Below are positions 1-16,753 of a stretch of DNA of 64,000 nucleotides, piece after piece (the first letter of the stretch is position 1; every line of letters begins with the position of its first letter). The stretch lies in NCBI GenBank assembly GCA_033030425.1, contig JAUFSD010000001.1:3286001-3350000 (forward strand), written 5' to 3'. A program made the position numbers and the translations under genes. Below the pieces are notes generated by a model. That model had not been told where the DNA came from, ran no database searches, and saw nothing but the letters and a program-made list of their open reading frames with translations. The stretch comes from Verpa conica. Its lineage: Eukaryota > Ascomycota > Pezizomycetes > Pezizales > Morchellaceae.

Positions 1-627
1 AACCCTCCCTAGCTTTGTAATGCATAGTAAGGTCCCATGCCAGGCCCCCCACCCGCAGAACTCCTACTCAGTGGGGCTAGGAATCTGTTATCCACTATCT
101 AAACATTTCGCTTCTTTGAGTTGTGCCACCTGGGAAGTCAAAGAAATTGCACAAAAATCAGCCCCCCACCCCACAGAACAGGTACATTTATAGCCTAATA
201 TCCTGAGCGAGTTTGCCCAAGATACTAGAATTCATAGAATACCATCTCGAGAGATATCACTCTCTCTTCAAGTAATCATGTTGGGTATTTTGGTCTTTAG
301 CTATAAATGCCAAGATTTATACGCCCCTACTATTCTTTGCGCTATTCCTAAAACGTCTAACCAATAGAGCTAAACCTCTATTACTAGATATCTTGAGAAT
401 ACTTAAGGTTATTTTCAATTATATATAGATAGGTAGTACATTTCCCCTTTCCTTCTTGTTCCTCTTATAGTTTAACAAGTTCAACTTACACCCCAGAGCT
501 ATTTTTTACTCCTAGAAGCTAATTGTAGTGGGGTTTGCTGTCTTTACCACCGCACGCGGTTTAAACTAATCTCTCTTGTTTTATGTAGATTTATATTTGG
601 AAAACGTGCAAACAAGCATCATCACAT

Positions 628-724
628 GGGCGTATGGTTTAGGGGTATAATGTCTCATTTGCAATGCTGAATCGGCTTGTAACTCAATTTGAGACGGTCC
701 TGGGTTCGATTCCCAGTGCGTCCA
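628..724 (+). tRNA. tRNA-Ala (anticodon TGC) with a 25-nt intron
   Basis: The sequence folds into a complete cloverleaf. The acceptor arm pairs GGGCGTA with TGCGTCC and is followed by discriminator A at 724. A 3-bp D stem is present. The anticodon stem pairs TCTCA (653-657) with TGAGA (690-694). The T arm is CTGGG-TTCGATT-CCCAG. The loop before the intron reads TT-TGC-A, placing the anticodon at 660-662. Nuclear tRNA introns lie after position 37, so 664-688 is read as the intron, leaving a 72-nt mature body. The G3:U70 pair and A73 are the classical alanine identity elements and agree with the anticodon. The D arm resembles fungal tRNA-Pro, so the isotype is a little less certain than the presence of a tRNA. 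Confidence 0.8.
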
Positions 725-811
725 GTAACGTTTTGCCTCCCCTTATTCGGCCTAATCTAAGCTAGATAATTCCAAGCTTGTCCAATTTTTTTGATATTAA
801 CTGTTAAGATG

Positions 812-1168
812 TATATGTTCTGGCCCGTTGGGGGGACATCCCCTCAACGGGCAATCTTTTAGGTGCCCTACCCGTTGGAGGGACACCCATGGGGCGGACC
901 AACAAAGTATAGCCTAATTAATACAGGCACACTCAAAAGAATAAGAATAATAGCTAGAAAATATGAATCTATCTTGAACTATATTTGTGATTTTTTTGGA
1001 TTTTATACTATGCTTTATTAAACTTGTAGGAGGCTGGAAGCTTTGTTCTGAGTATTTTTTTGTAGCCAGGAGTTATTTTATGTTGTTACCCATACAGGGG
1101 ATGTAGGCTGACCCATATAGAGGACGTCCCTCCAACGGGCACGTCCCCCCAACGGGCCAGAACATATA
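812..1168. mobile_element. MITE-like inverted-repeat element, probable TA target site
   Basis: A 23-bp perfect inverted repeat beginning ATGTTCTGGCCCG ends the element on both sides (about 815-837 and 1143-1165) and extends outward through TATATG/CATATA. The flanks are TA-rich, so a TA target duplication as in Tc1/mariner is possible but cannot be separated from the repeat end. Inside each end there is a second copy of the CCCGTTGGAGGGAC motif, and the left end is itself a near-palindrome (about 823-850). There is no coding capacity, so this would be a non-autonomous element. Confidence 0.55.
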
Positions 1169-2064
1169 TACCAACCGATACCCCGAGGAGGTTGGTGCAC
1201 ATAAGCCCCCAGAAAATTCCAGATGGGAGGTGATAACAATACGATACTATGGAAGACCGGATTATCAAGGGCACTACCAGTTCTTAGAGGTGCTCCCAGC
1301 TCCTCGTCAATTAGCTGTAACTATGTATTTTATACACTATACGTTATGGGTCTCGAGGAAGCCTGCCTACAGACGTACCGTAAAGTCTTCGGCCGCTATA
1401 TAAGGCTCCCACTCAGGGACCTCTGAGCAAGCAACATACGAGATCTAGTAGGTACTAGCAGTAGTACGGCCATGGTTAGGAATGCGCTCTGGTGGAGATA
1501 TAGATAAAGGTGATAAAATTTCTAATTTATGTTCTACTTGATTCTGCTAGGTATTCCCCGACTCCTTCATGAAAGTTGTTATTTTAATAGCTATAATCTT
1601 GGTGAGCCCGCTCATGCACTTTGTTGTATTCACCCTTTGCTAACTTTGGCCCCTTAGTTACTCAATAAAAGATAAGATAACGAGTCTAACAAATAACCAG
1701 TTAGTCGAATTTATACTCTTACGAGTTCGACCTACTTTGGTTTTTGTGGTTGTTATAATAATCTTATCTAGCGTTTTTAGAATATTTCCAAGCACAAAAA
1801 ATCATCAGGAATTTCATATTGGTTGGCACCTTTAGCGCCCTATAAAAAAATTAAATAGTCTATTCTAGTTAGGTATTCTCTCCCTCTACTTCTGAGAGTA
1901 AGGATAGAGGAAATTTATTACACGGTCCTAGGTGAAGTAATGGAGCAAAAATGGGTCATGAGAAAGAACAGGAGGGTATGGAAGCAAGTGAATTCTAAAA
2001 GGGAAGTTATAGTAGCTTGATGAGTATGAATATAATAAAAGCTTAATAATTATAGTGTGATATT

Positions 2065-2377
2065 CAGGTCTTCCAATGGGCAAACCTGGGCAAAAAAAAG
2101 GCGTTGGCCCGGCCCAGCCCAACTTGATGGGAGCCCGGGCTAGCCCAAGTAACCCAAGTAAAAACTAATATTGCTCTTATTGCGCTAGAGCCCCCCCCCA
2201 AAAAAAAATAAAAAATAAAAAATAAAAAATAAAAAAACCGGTACCCCCTGGTGCTAACTTCCGAGACAAGCCCCTTCTAACAATTTTTACCGTTGGCCCA
2301 ATTAAATACTTATCCCGGGCAAATATTTCCTACGGCCTGGGCAAGCCCAAATAAAGGTCGGCCCATTGGAAGGCCTG
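2065..2377. mobile_element. hAT-type MITE with 8-bp target-site duplication
   Basis: The element starts CAGGTCTTCCAATGGGC and ends with the reverse complement of CAGGCCTTCCAATGGGC, differing at one base in 17. It is flanked directly on both sides by the identical octamer GTGATATT (2057-2064 and 2378-2385). Terminal repeats starting CAGG plus an 8-bp duplication are the hallmark of hAT-superfamily DNA transposons. The 313-bp body has no ORF; it holds GGGC/GCCC-rich subterminal repeats and an A-rich microsatellite (about 2197-2237). It is therefore a non-autonomous derivative that would need a transposase encoded elsewhere. Confidence 0.85.
2197..2237. repeat. Poly-C/A run with (TAAAAAA)n microsatellite
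   Basis: A C-run followed by A-rich repeats of the TAAAAAA type lies inside the hAT MITE. It is simple sequence and probably length-variable. Confidence 0.8.
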
Positions 2378-2385
2378 GTGATATT

Positions 2386-3709
2386 ATAGTCATAGTATCG
2401 CACTCGGGAAAACAGCATAACAAGCGAGTAGTAGGTTGAGGCAGCGTACAATGGGCAATGGTATATACCTCTAGATTTGATCTCTGAGTATATTGGTGAC
2501 TATGTAGTATATGAATTCATATAATAGAAGAGACGCGACAAAGCCATACCGTATTGACTCAATGAATTAACTATCTCAGGAATCTAGTTATAGCTAGCTC
2601 TGATCGACACCAGACAACTTAAGAGGATTTGAGGCCTAATCAAGCCTTTGGCATTGTCAAGATCTGGTAAGTTATCTGTTGAGATCTCACTTCTACTGGG
2701 CTGAGGATACCAAGTCCTACACATACTAATCTTTCCTTTGGTGCGGGGATACCGGAGATAGCCAATTGATTGAGTTAATATGGTATTAGCAACACAAATG
2801 TACATGTAGCCCCTAGGCAGAAGTACTAGTGACTGGGGTCACTTTGACCTCCTTGCCACATAGCCATATCAAAATTAACTAATATTTGAGGATAGGAGGG
2901 TCTATATTATCAGCTTTAGAGTCCCCAAAGGCGGTCTTAAGCCTACGTGGCTCAAGACCTTTTAGAGTACCTATACGGTTGAGAATCCCAGTCACCTCTA
3001 GCTACTCCGTCAAGTTACAAAGATTTCAAGGCGACTATACTAATTCCTAGGGCGCCTGGGTATTTTAAGGGATTTGGGCTTTAATTAAAGGATTACTATG
3101 TAGGTGCTGAGGAAGGCAAGGTGGTTTCTCCGGATGTAACCCCCCTAATAGCAGTGCTACATTGCCGAATGTACTAGAGATGAATAAAGTATAAGCGGAG
3201 AAGGAGCTGTATGTTCCTCACAATTAACTTTTGCTACCTACCACAAACCTATGGCAACATTACCACTACGATCTTAATTACTGGTGTTGTATACACCTGA
3301 ATATTTCACCTGCATGGGAAAGCACTCTCCAAAGAAAGAAAAAAATCCACTCTTGAAATTCACACAACCTCATTAGGTGAAAATCACATCCCCAGTCTCC
3401 CATTTACACATCTAAGCCAGAACCTTTTCCCTTCCCAAAAAGAGGATATAAAAAACTTCCAACTCTATTACAGCCTACTCCATTACTCATCTTTAAGTTA
3501 TTATACGCCCGATACATATCACAATGTGATAGTACAAACCCTAGGATTAAAAAAACCTCTCCCAAACCAAAAGTGTCCTTTTTTGTTTGCGACGGATGAG
3601 CAAGATTCTAACACCCAGAGACAACGCTTAAGAAATAAGATGGAGAATGGTAACTAAAACCAGAAAAATTAAAGATAAACGCATTATTCACAGATCAGCG
3701 GCAGCTATA
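2386..3709. other. Gene-free AT-rich spacer downstream of ERG5
   Basis: No ORF with protein-like composition or recognisable family was found. The stretch contains one good hairpin (2933-2959) and the presumed 3' UTR and polyadenylation region of the leftward ERG5 gene. The only other content I can identify in the first 3.7 kb is the tRNA and the two inverted-repeat elements. Confidence 0.6.
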
Positions 3710-5603
3710 TCATGATGATTTTTTTAGAGGAAGACGCTGTTTAAAAACGAGATTGCAATCATCCTCAGGGAAAATCGTCGCGAAAACTTTGATTTCTTCG
3801 GACTTGGGTGTTGTATGATGCTCCCAGTCCATCATGAGTGAGGCTTTACCAATCATGGCCATGAAGTTCATGATGGCATACTATAGAGAATATTAGATCC
3901 CGCTTAATATACACTAATTCGTGTGAAAAGGAGAGGGTAAGCTTACGTTCTGACCAAGGCAGACGTGAGGACCAGTGCCGAATACAAGCCAATTCTTCTT
4001 AGCAGCCTCGGCTTCACCGCCCTCCAACCACCTGTCAGGGTTAAAGGCTTCGGGATCGTGGTAAACCTCAGGATCGTGAAGAGCTGGGTAAAGTGTGGGA
4101 ATAACCATGGCGCCTGTTGTTATTAGTCTCCTGTAAACTTTCATTATGGATATAGGGCGTACCTTTAGGAACAGTATAATTATCTGTAAGCTTGAAAGGT
4201 TTCTTGACCTCATACGGAACCATGATAACCGGGGGACGATATCTGAGTTGCTCCTTAACAACAGCACGGGTATAAACCATCTCATCGATCAAGTCCAAAT
4301 CGAGACGTTTATACGGGTCGCCTCCTCGAACTCGAAGCTGTTCTTCGCGAACTTTGGCCATAACATCGGGTCTATCGGCGAGGAGCTGGAATTGCCAGGT
4401 GCTAGCGCTAGATGACGCGTCCTGAGAAGCAAAGAGGAAGGTAAAGATGGTCATAGAAATTTCTAGGTCGGTGAATTCTCGAATTTTTGCGGAAGCCTTC
4501 TGTTCACCCTCGATCTCACCAGATTCGAATTTCTTTGCAAGCTCCCTAGCCTCAATCATAGACTTAATCCAAGAATCCATAGTGCATCCAGGCTCATTTC
4601 CAGCCTCCATTGCAGCTCTAGAGAGTGCGGCACATCTGGAGAATTCATCGAGAACGAAATCGGCGCATTTCTTTCCGTACCAGGTCTTTGTAAATGGAAT
4701 AATGATAGGAAAGTTGACGAGCTCCAAGGCGGCGGTGATCTTGTAATAGTTTTCGGAGATTTCCTTCACAGCTTCATCTGTGATGTAGTGCCCAACAAAG
4801 GTGCGGAGGGAGACAGCACAGTTGATGTCGCGGAACTCGCTCATATATGGCAAAGGCTTGCCTTCTTTCGAAATTTCCAGCCACCTTGCAAAGTACATAT
4901 CGTAAATCTCCTCTTGGTTCGGCAGATACATAGCCATGGCTTGACGGCTGAACAATCCATTGAGACCTTTACGGTATTCAACGTGTGCTTTACCATCCAA
5001 AAATACCCAATTACTAGGCCGGAGGATTTTTTTCGCTACATCCACAACGCAAGGGCTGACATATGCTGGGGAGTTGAAAACTTTGCGCGCTAAATCCCTG
5101 GTTGAGGCAATGACGACAAACCTATAAATCAATTAGCATCATTCTAACTTCGTACGGAACCAACTAGAAACCTACTTGTGAAATACCGAAACGCAACTCA
5201 GTGGTCCACTGTTCCACTTTGCCAGATACTCGCTGAATTTTGGGTTGACAGATTCTAGGAAAGGCCCCATGAAGGGGATTTTCAGGGAGGGTCCCGCAAT
5301 ACTACCCTTTTGCCAAATATAGCGAGCTACGGAGTGCAAGAAAATATTATCAGTTCAAGAGCTTTCAATTTATTCTAATTTCCATAAATTCGTTGAAATC
5401 ACTTAGAAGGGGCAAGAGTACAAACCTTGATCATAAGTTACTGATAGCAGTATAAGTGTGAAGAAAATCTGCCATCCACTAACTCCCTCTAGAGACTTTC
5501 CTAATTCCCCTACAGTGTTGACTAGGCTTTGGAAAGGCTGCTCGGCCGAGTTGACGGCCGAGGGGTGTACAAAGGAAGACGAATTTGATGTTATTTCGAC
5601 CAT
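3710..5603 (-). CDS. ERG5: Sterol C-22 desaturase, cytochrome P450 CYP61
   Basis: Encodes the ER cytochrome P450 that introduces the C-22 double bond in the side chain late in ergosterol synthesis. Five exons (5603-5426, 5326-5176, 5121-4163, 4113-3947, 3880-3710) join in frame to 541 residues, close to yeast Erg5 (538). A hydrophobic membrane anchor lies near residues 44-56. The family I-helix motif FASQDASSS is at about 340-348, the K-helix ExxR at about 400-403, followed by [12 protein letters not shown], and the haem loop [10 protein letters not shown] carries the iron-ligand Cys481. These strings are specific to CYP61 rather than CYP51. The start at 5603 gives the expected N-terminal anchor. 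The gene stands alone, with gene-free sequence on both sides. Confidence 0.96.
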
Positions 5604-10715
<5,112 letters not shown>

Positions 10716-12080
10716 AATTTAGATGATGTCCCAAATCGTAGAGTAAACAAACGGTTCAAGGGCTCGGGTATGTAGTTTTTTGTGACTAGAGTGGGGTGAA
10801 CAAGGTAGCCCAAGAACAAAGGGCAATGCAAATTTGTCAAGAGATTATACGGGAAGGGTCTATGGGAAGGGTTTGCCTATGTTTCTTCTTAACGCAGAAG
10901 GAAGTCTGAAAGACAGTAGCTCTCCAACCTAAGGCGGAGGTAGAAGAGGGGTATGACTGAAGTGGGACGCGTAAAGTGGTGGTCGGGCGTGATGAAAAGG
11001 GGACGGGGGTCGCGAACCGTTGTCGAGTCGCGTTGAACTACAGCCTTGGCGTGTCTTGGCTAAACATCTTTCTTACCAGGTGTTAAGGGTAAGTACCAAG
11101 AACTATCTCCGGTTGGGTAGCTCCTTGGTGCAGGCTTGTGGTTGGTCTGAAAATGCCACGCTGGTCAGCAAAATGGTACTCGGTCATAATTCAATTTTTG
11201 GCTATGGGTTCTTTATTAGAGGTAATCGTCTTTAGCGAATAAGTACATATATATTTTGGTTGCTGAGAATAAGATTTGCATTTCCTGGTACTTATTGCCC
11301 ATCCAGAGCACTACATGTATTAGTATGAGCCACGAGGGCCCTAGGCTAGGTAGAAAAACTTCCAAGACTTTAACTTAACCCTCAATTGTACATATAGTAT
11401 CCAACATAAATACAAAGCTCAAGCAACTATTATTATGAAGCATGAAAAGCGCAATTCTGTATTTCCTCCCCTATACAAATCGCGCATACCGGCATTGGGT
11501 TCTCGGTACTTGAGCATATCCGAGTACAAAAAACTAAAGGTTATGCAGGAGACAGAACTAGAGAAAGCGATGTATATATTCGAAGGGTGACTGCTACATA
11601 AATATATGACTTTTAGAAAATCCGATGCTAACCGGTTCACAGTCCCCACCCAGTAATTGAAACTCATATAGGCCTAAGATTTTTAGCCCCCCTCCCTTTA
11701 TTATTCCACTCAGATACATCCAACTAATTTAAATACTCAAAAAACAGGGTCCCACACCCCACATTAAGTCATAATTTCTCACTCATGGTAGTATCTACTT
11801 ATTACTTGTGGCGAAGTCTATTTTTGAAATTTTGTGTGGGTATAAATAAATAATTCTGCCAGTTGATGTTATCTTATCAACTAAACTTGTGGTGGGTAGG
11901 GCTGGAGGGAGAGATTCAGAGTCTTGTACTGTCGTTATAATGCCAAGCAATATCGGCTGTGCCTAGAGCCGCAAAGCTTATTTTTTCGTTTTAGTGATCC
12001 AACGTCTCACCTACTTTGAGGTGTGTACACTTGAGTCAACCAAGTGCACAAAGTTACCGCGCTACACAAGGATAAGGGAC
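10716..12080. promoter_or_regulatory. Divergent intergenic region MCM3 / RPC9
   Basis: This 1.4-kb region separates two divergently transcribed genes. The MCM3-proximal 300 bp is G/C-richer and carries CGCG elements. The rest (about 11.2-12.0 kb) is AT-rich, with no gene I can support. Confidence 0.5.
10967..10972. promoter_or_regulatory. MCB box (ACGCGT) upstream of MCM3
   Basis: A perfect ACGCGT, the MluI cell-cycle box bound by MBF-type factors, lies 252 bp upstream of the MCM3 start. Related CGCG cores (TCGCGA and GTCGCGTT) follow within about 60 bp. MCM genes are classical G1/S targets of MBF in yeasts. Function here is inferred from position only. Confidence 0.55.
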
Positions 12081-12562
12081 ATGAAGGTTATCAATCCTAT
12101 GGAGAGTTATCTTTGCGACCATGAGGTCTTACAGCATATCACTGCAATGAAAGCTCGCTATACACACGTTCACGAGACCCAGGGCGCTGTGCACGCCATG
12201 AAGGCTGGGAATCTTGAAACTGTCATGAAAGAGGTACTTTTCTCAAGCACCATCTCTTAAAAGTTTCATCTGACTTTGCGAGTTTTTAGGTAAAGGATTA
12301 CCTTTCTACAACACCAGCAGCGACGCAGAATCAACAGGCAATCGGCAATCTCATGAGCGCCATATCAAAGTTCTCGCTTGAGAAGGCAGAGTTGTTGATG
12401 ATTGTCAATTCGCGGCCTTCTAGTATCGCTGAATTGGATTGTATAGTTGAGGAGATGGATACAAGATTTAATGAGGAAGAGACAGCGGAGATGTTGGAGA
12501 TAGTCAAGACAAACTTGCCGGCGGCCCCGAGGGAAGGCATGGAGGGTGAAAGTGTGGGCTAA
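12081..12562 (+). CDS. RPC9: RNA polymerase III subunit RPC9 / C17
   Basis: Small Pol III subunit that pairs with C25 (RPC8) to form the stalk, homologous to Rpb4, and takes part in initiation. Two exons (12081-12233, 12290-12562) join to 141 residues. The N-terminus MKVINP followed by a leucine-rich helix (DHEVLQHI), and the C-terminal HRDC-like part with LEKAELLMIVNSRP and SIAELDCIVEEMDTRF, are typical of the family. I chose the start at MKVINP because this matches family N-termini; an upstream in-frame ATG at 11994 would add 29 unrelated residues. It is convergent with the PPR gene. Confidence 0.9.
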
Positions 12563-13013
12563 ATTTTATTTGACTTGCGAAGCGTATATGATATTGTTTA
12601 ATCTTTTTTTCTCCTTTTACTATGTAAGGTTACGGTGAAGCTTAGCAAATCTAGGAGGTCGATTAATTATTCTTTATAATCTATGGGCCGTAAACACATC
12701 AGAAGTCCCTTCTAGTACTTTAAAGGGAAATAAGGGAATAAACAATGCATCCCAGTACCATAGGCTCGAAAAATCCGGACTATTACCAAGACAATGGCCT
12801 GCAATATCACGAAAATACTACATGTATATCAATTAGAGAAGTGCACTTAGGTCCTCTCTACCACCTGCATGTTTTGAGTTTTGAGTTTTTTTAAATATTA
12901 CTAATAGACCATCAAAAGGGAATAGCTCAGTAGCTCGTGCTCTCGGTAACAGCCCGTATATATTGAGTCCCTGCGATATATTTTCATTGGTATATATAAG
13001 TACTATACAGAAT
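12563..13013. other. Convergent intergenic region RPC9 / PPR gene
   Basis: About 450 bp holding the 3' ends of two convergent genes. It is AT-rich and I see no further feature. Confidence 0.5.
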
Positions 13014-14881
13014 TCACGCCCGCCCTAATATCTTTATCTCCCTTAAAAATCCTCTCACATCTACACCCATATTTACCAACTCTCCCATTGCAATCTGATA
13101 CCTATTATTATCCCCTTGATTATAGCACTTAATTGCCAAGCGTTTGTACATCCTCGGCTTTGGGCGCCTGCTAATCGCTTTCATCTCCTCCAGATACATA
13201 AAGGCATCTTCATAGTTGACTTGTGCTAGTGACACATCGAAAAGGTGCTCATAGGTTTCCACGTCAGGCTTTATTCCCATCTCTTTCATCTCACTCACAA
13301 GGTCCATTGCAAAGTCCTTCTTAGCTAGATCCGCAGCTAGCCTCAAGAGGATATTGAATGTGATTGTTTGGGGTCGCAGGTCGAACTCAGGCATTTCTTT
13401 ATATATTTCAAACGCCGCATTTATATCTTTGCGAGTAGCATGTGCCGCTATTAAAGCGTTGATTGCAGTGACGTCAACATCCTTACCGATTTTTTTCATT
13501 TTCTTCAAAATGTCTAAGGCGTCTTTAATGGATGATTCGTCGAGAAGGCGAGTGGTGATTGGCCGAGCAGTGTACTCAGCTGGTGAGACACCTGACCTCC
13601 TCATGAGAGACAGGACTGAGAACGCAGCCATTAGGTCGTCGGCAACAACGTAGGACTCTAGAAGGGCTGCATAATGGTGTTCCTCGAATCGAAAACCACG
13701 GTTTCCAAGAACCCTAAATACATCGGATGCTAGTGGAGGTTGGCCATACCTAGCCGCAACATTGAGTGTGGCTAGACAGAGCCCATCATCAGGGTTGAAC
13801 ATATCCCTGTCAATGATCTTCCTCCAGCAGAACAAAGTACCTTCGAGCTAGTCGTCCAAGAGATATTAGGATACAACATTGGTTTTACTGGGGGAAATTG
13901 TACTTACATGAAGCTGGTCTGTAGCAGCCACCAGTATAGTGTAAGCTAAGGCCGGGGGAGTAACCCATGTAATTTCTGTCTCCAGTCCACGAAGCAGTCG
14001 CAATGCCTCGTCAACTTCCCCAGCATTACAAAGGCCCTGAATTATATCATTATAGGTATTCCGGTGCAGAACCTGACCACCCTGCCGTCGGCTCTCAATG
14101 ATTTCTAATGCCATCTCCAGATGCCCGTCCAAAATATATCCTGCGATTACATCCTCCCAACCATCATCTGATAAATCATACCATCCCCGCTTCATCTCAT
14201 CAAGGACCTGCGCTCGCATGAGATAATCCGGTGATGTAGCTAGAAGCTATATTTAAAAAAAAAATGTATTCAGCATCATGATAACTACCAAAGAAGACAA
14301 AATTTTACACTGGAAAAACCCACCCTCAACAGGGAATGATAGATTGTTGAATTCAGTTCTAACCCTCTATCCTTCATCTCATTGAATAGCCGAAATGCCA
14401 AAGGTTGCAACAAGCATCCTGGGAAATTTCCGCATGCCTCAATCAAGACCGTATAAAGTCTCGTATCCGGTACATATCCTTCAAGCCGTACTATTTCCTC
14501 AGCTGCATAAAACACTCCTGGGTAAGCGTTTCGACTTGCCAAATCGATTACTTTTGAGATTCCGGAATAATCTGAATGTGGTGACCGGTATGATATAGTT
14601 GAACCACCATGAAACCGTTCGCGGACTACCCGCTTTGTATCTGGTGACTTGGGTATCTTCCTTATCGGGGGGTGGGAATAGCTATTAGAGATCTCATCTT
14701 CAGGCGCGGCTTTGGAAACGGATTCACTAGGGGCTGAGAGGTTTTTGGCAGCTGACAATGAAGAAAATCGATTGAAGACTGTTACCGGGCCATGAGTCCG
14801 TGCTGTGAGGGAGCTATGGAATTTTGGACAGAGGCAGCGGTGCAAACTGTCAAATATTGTACGCCGCGGGGCCATTGCCAT
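13014..14881 (-). CDS. Mitochondrial pentatricopeptide-repeat protein
   Basis: Probably an organellar RNA-binding PPR protein. Three exons (14881-14324, 14246-13908, 13847-13014) give 576 residues. The N-terminus is basic and Ser/Ala-rich without acidic residues (MAMAPRRTIFDSLHR), as expected for mitochondrial import. Helical-pair repeats of about 35 residues run from roughly residue 115 to near the end, for example VTAINALIAAHATRKDINAAFEIYKE, TFNILLRLAADLAKKDFAMDLVSEM and TYEHLFDVSLAQVNYEDAFMYLEEM, here shown only as markers of successive repeats. In-frame ATGs at 15010 and about 14942 could extend it by up to 43 residues; I prefer 14881 because it directly precedes the presequence. The specific RNA target cannot be read from sequence. 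Confidence 0.85.
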
Positions 14882-15500
14882 CGATTTCTGATACAGGTGG
14901 GGTTGCGACAGAAGTTTTCGGCATTGAGGTTGCCTCATGCTTTGCGGATCTATGTATAAGCAGGGATTACCCTTCTCCTCTTGCAGATCTTCAAATTTTT
15001 TGATCGCCAAACGAACATCAGCTGCACTGATGCAAAGATTTGCTTTTACTCTTTATTCACTCTCAAAAACCCTAAGAAATTTATTGCAGAACTGATATTC
15101 ATTCTGTTATATAGATCGTCTCACCCTTCGCTATTGCTCGCCTAGCCAAAATGAGCCTACAAAATGCGTGCATTGCATCGCAAAACGCCAGAACCTTCAA
15201 CGATCCAATGGCCTTGCATAGATATTACAAAGAGAATATTCAAAACATGAAATGGCCAATCACTCAAAGCTAATGCGCGTATATAGCTAACACGCATGTC
15301 AACCATCGGATTAAACAAAATAATAAAAAGGAAAACAATTAAATAGGTCGTATGTTAGGTCCTCGATCGCTCCGATGCTCCCACTCTTTTGAAATAAAAA
15401 CAAACGCCCCCAAACACCATATTCTCCAACATTTAAAGAAAGATACAAACGAAAATATCAAAAGGTATCAACACCTCGGATCTCGGGAACTTATGGATAG
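14882..15500. other. Spacer between PPR gene and cyclin gene
   Basis: About 620 bp containing the PPR promoter and the 3' UTR of the leftward cyclin-like gene. There are no other supportable features. Confidence 0.5.
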
Positions 15501-16753
15501 TCACCTGATATTCATATTCTCGATGTCCCGTAGTGGTTCAAAGGTATCATCACTGATAACTGGATCTAATGCAGATAGGCGTGGAAACGCGGTCTTCGAA
15601 AGGCTTTTTGGAGATGAGATATTAATCTTTGACTTCTTTGCCTGAGGAGCGGTCTGAGCATACCTCCTCATCTCGGTTAAGGAGTAATCGATAAGCTCCG
15701 TGGTACAAATCGAGGCGACAGAGAAATTGATGTCGTCAAGGATAAGCATCTCAGTCTTGCTCAGGAGACGCGACGAGAAGAGATCACCGGCAATATCCCT
15801 AGCCCACATCCGTACAGAAAAGGACTAACCTCAAGTCAGTATAAGAATCACCAAAAGAGCTTATTCCTGAGGATCACTAACCGTGTCTTCTAGGAACTTT
15901 AGTGCAATTGACAGTGCAGCTACTGCCAGAACCTCACACCCTTCAACGGAACCCTTCTCTGCACACCATTCTTCCCTCCACCGACGCACAAAGCGCGACG
16001 ACAAACAATCCAAAATGCAACTTCCTAATCCGACAGTTTCCATGCTGATATTTGCTCGTTGCAAGATGGATTGGAGTAGATATGCTGATGGAGCTTCACG
16101 TGAGGCGTTCCTTGGTATCATGCTACATAAATAAGTCGCAGGTCCTAATAACATCTGTTAGCCTTTCATCCGAACCTTAGACAGTAACCAATTGGAAGAC
16201 AAAACCCACCAAAGAGCTCTGGATTCAATTCCTCTTCAAAATCAACTTCAACTAGCATGGCAGGGGATGATTGGTCTGATGGTGGCGGCGTAGGAAGGTT
16301 TGATAGCGGGAGATATCGCTCGAACTCTTCAAAGGAGCAATCCAAATCAAGATCTAGTGGGGAACCTGGAGAGTTTGTTAAGTTGGGTGTGGGGATATGG
16401 CATTCCATCATATTGTCTGTTGATTCTCCCTGGCACATTGGCTCTTGTTCTCCCTCGGAGATGTGGCTGTTCTGACTAGCGTGGAAAGGAAAAGCTGGAG
16501 TATCTGGGGTCACAAGTCCTAGCTTGTAGACTGTTGGTAGGCACGGCAGCGATTGAGAAATAAGCTTATGGCCGTTTGTAGCTGGGGGGTCTGCAGAGAT
16601 GGGGAACGGGGGTGGTCTGGAGCAGGGAGCAGAGCATTGAGCAGGAGGATGGGTGATGGAGAAGGATGGTGAGGAGGAGGAGGGTGGGGATGAACATATA
16701 GAATGGCAAGACGGGAGGACAAGAACGAGTGAGTGAGTGTTTCTTCTCGACAT
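15501..16753 (-). CDS. Cyclin-domain protein, Pcl/Pho80-like
   Basis: Likely a regulatory partner of a cyclin-dependent kinase. Three exons (16753-16210, 16144-15882, 15824-15501) give 376 residues. The first 180 residues are low-complexity (Ser/Pro/Thr, several SP/TP sites such as DTPAF and NSPGSP). A single cyclin N-type box follows, beginning YLCSMIPRNASREAPSAYLLQ, with the helix-3 core LAVAALSIALKFLEDT and the next helix WARDIAGDLFSSRLLSKTEMLILDDINFSV split by the second intron. A short basic C-terminus follows. This architecture (one box, long disordered N-terminus) resembles Pho85-type cyclins. The assignment to a specific cyclin is uncertain. The start at 16753 is an ATG; a GTG just upstream was ignored. 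Confidence 0.8.

Noticed and set aside
14285..15010. Longest start for the PPR protein at 15010
   Set aside because: The extra 43 residues are charged and would bury the mitochondrial presequence; the ATG at 14881 is favoured, though not proven.
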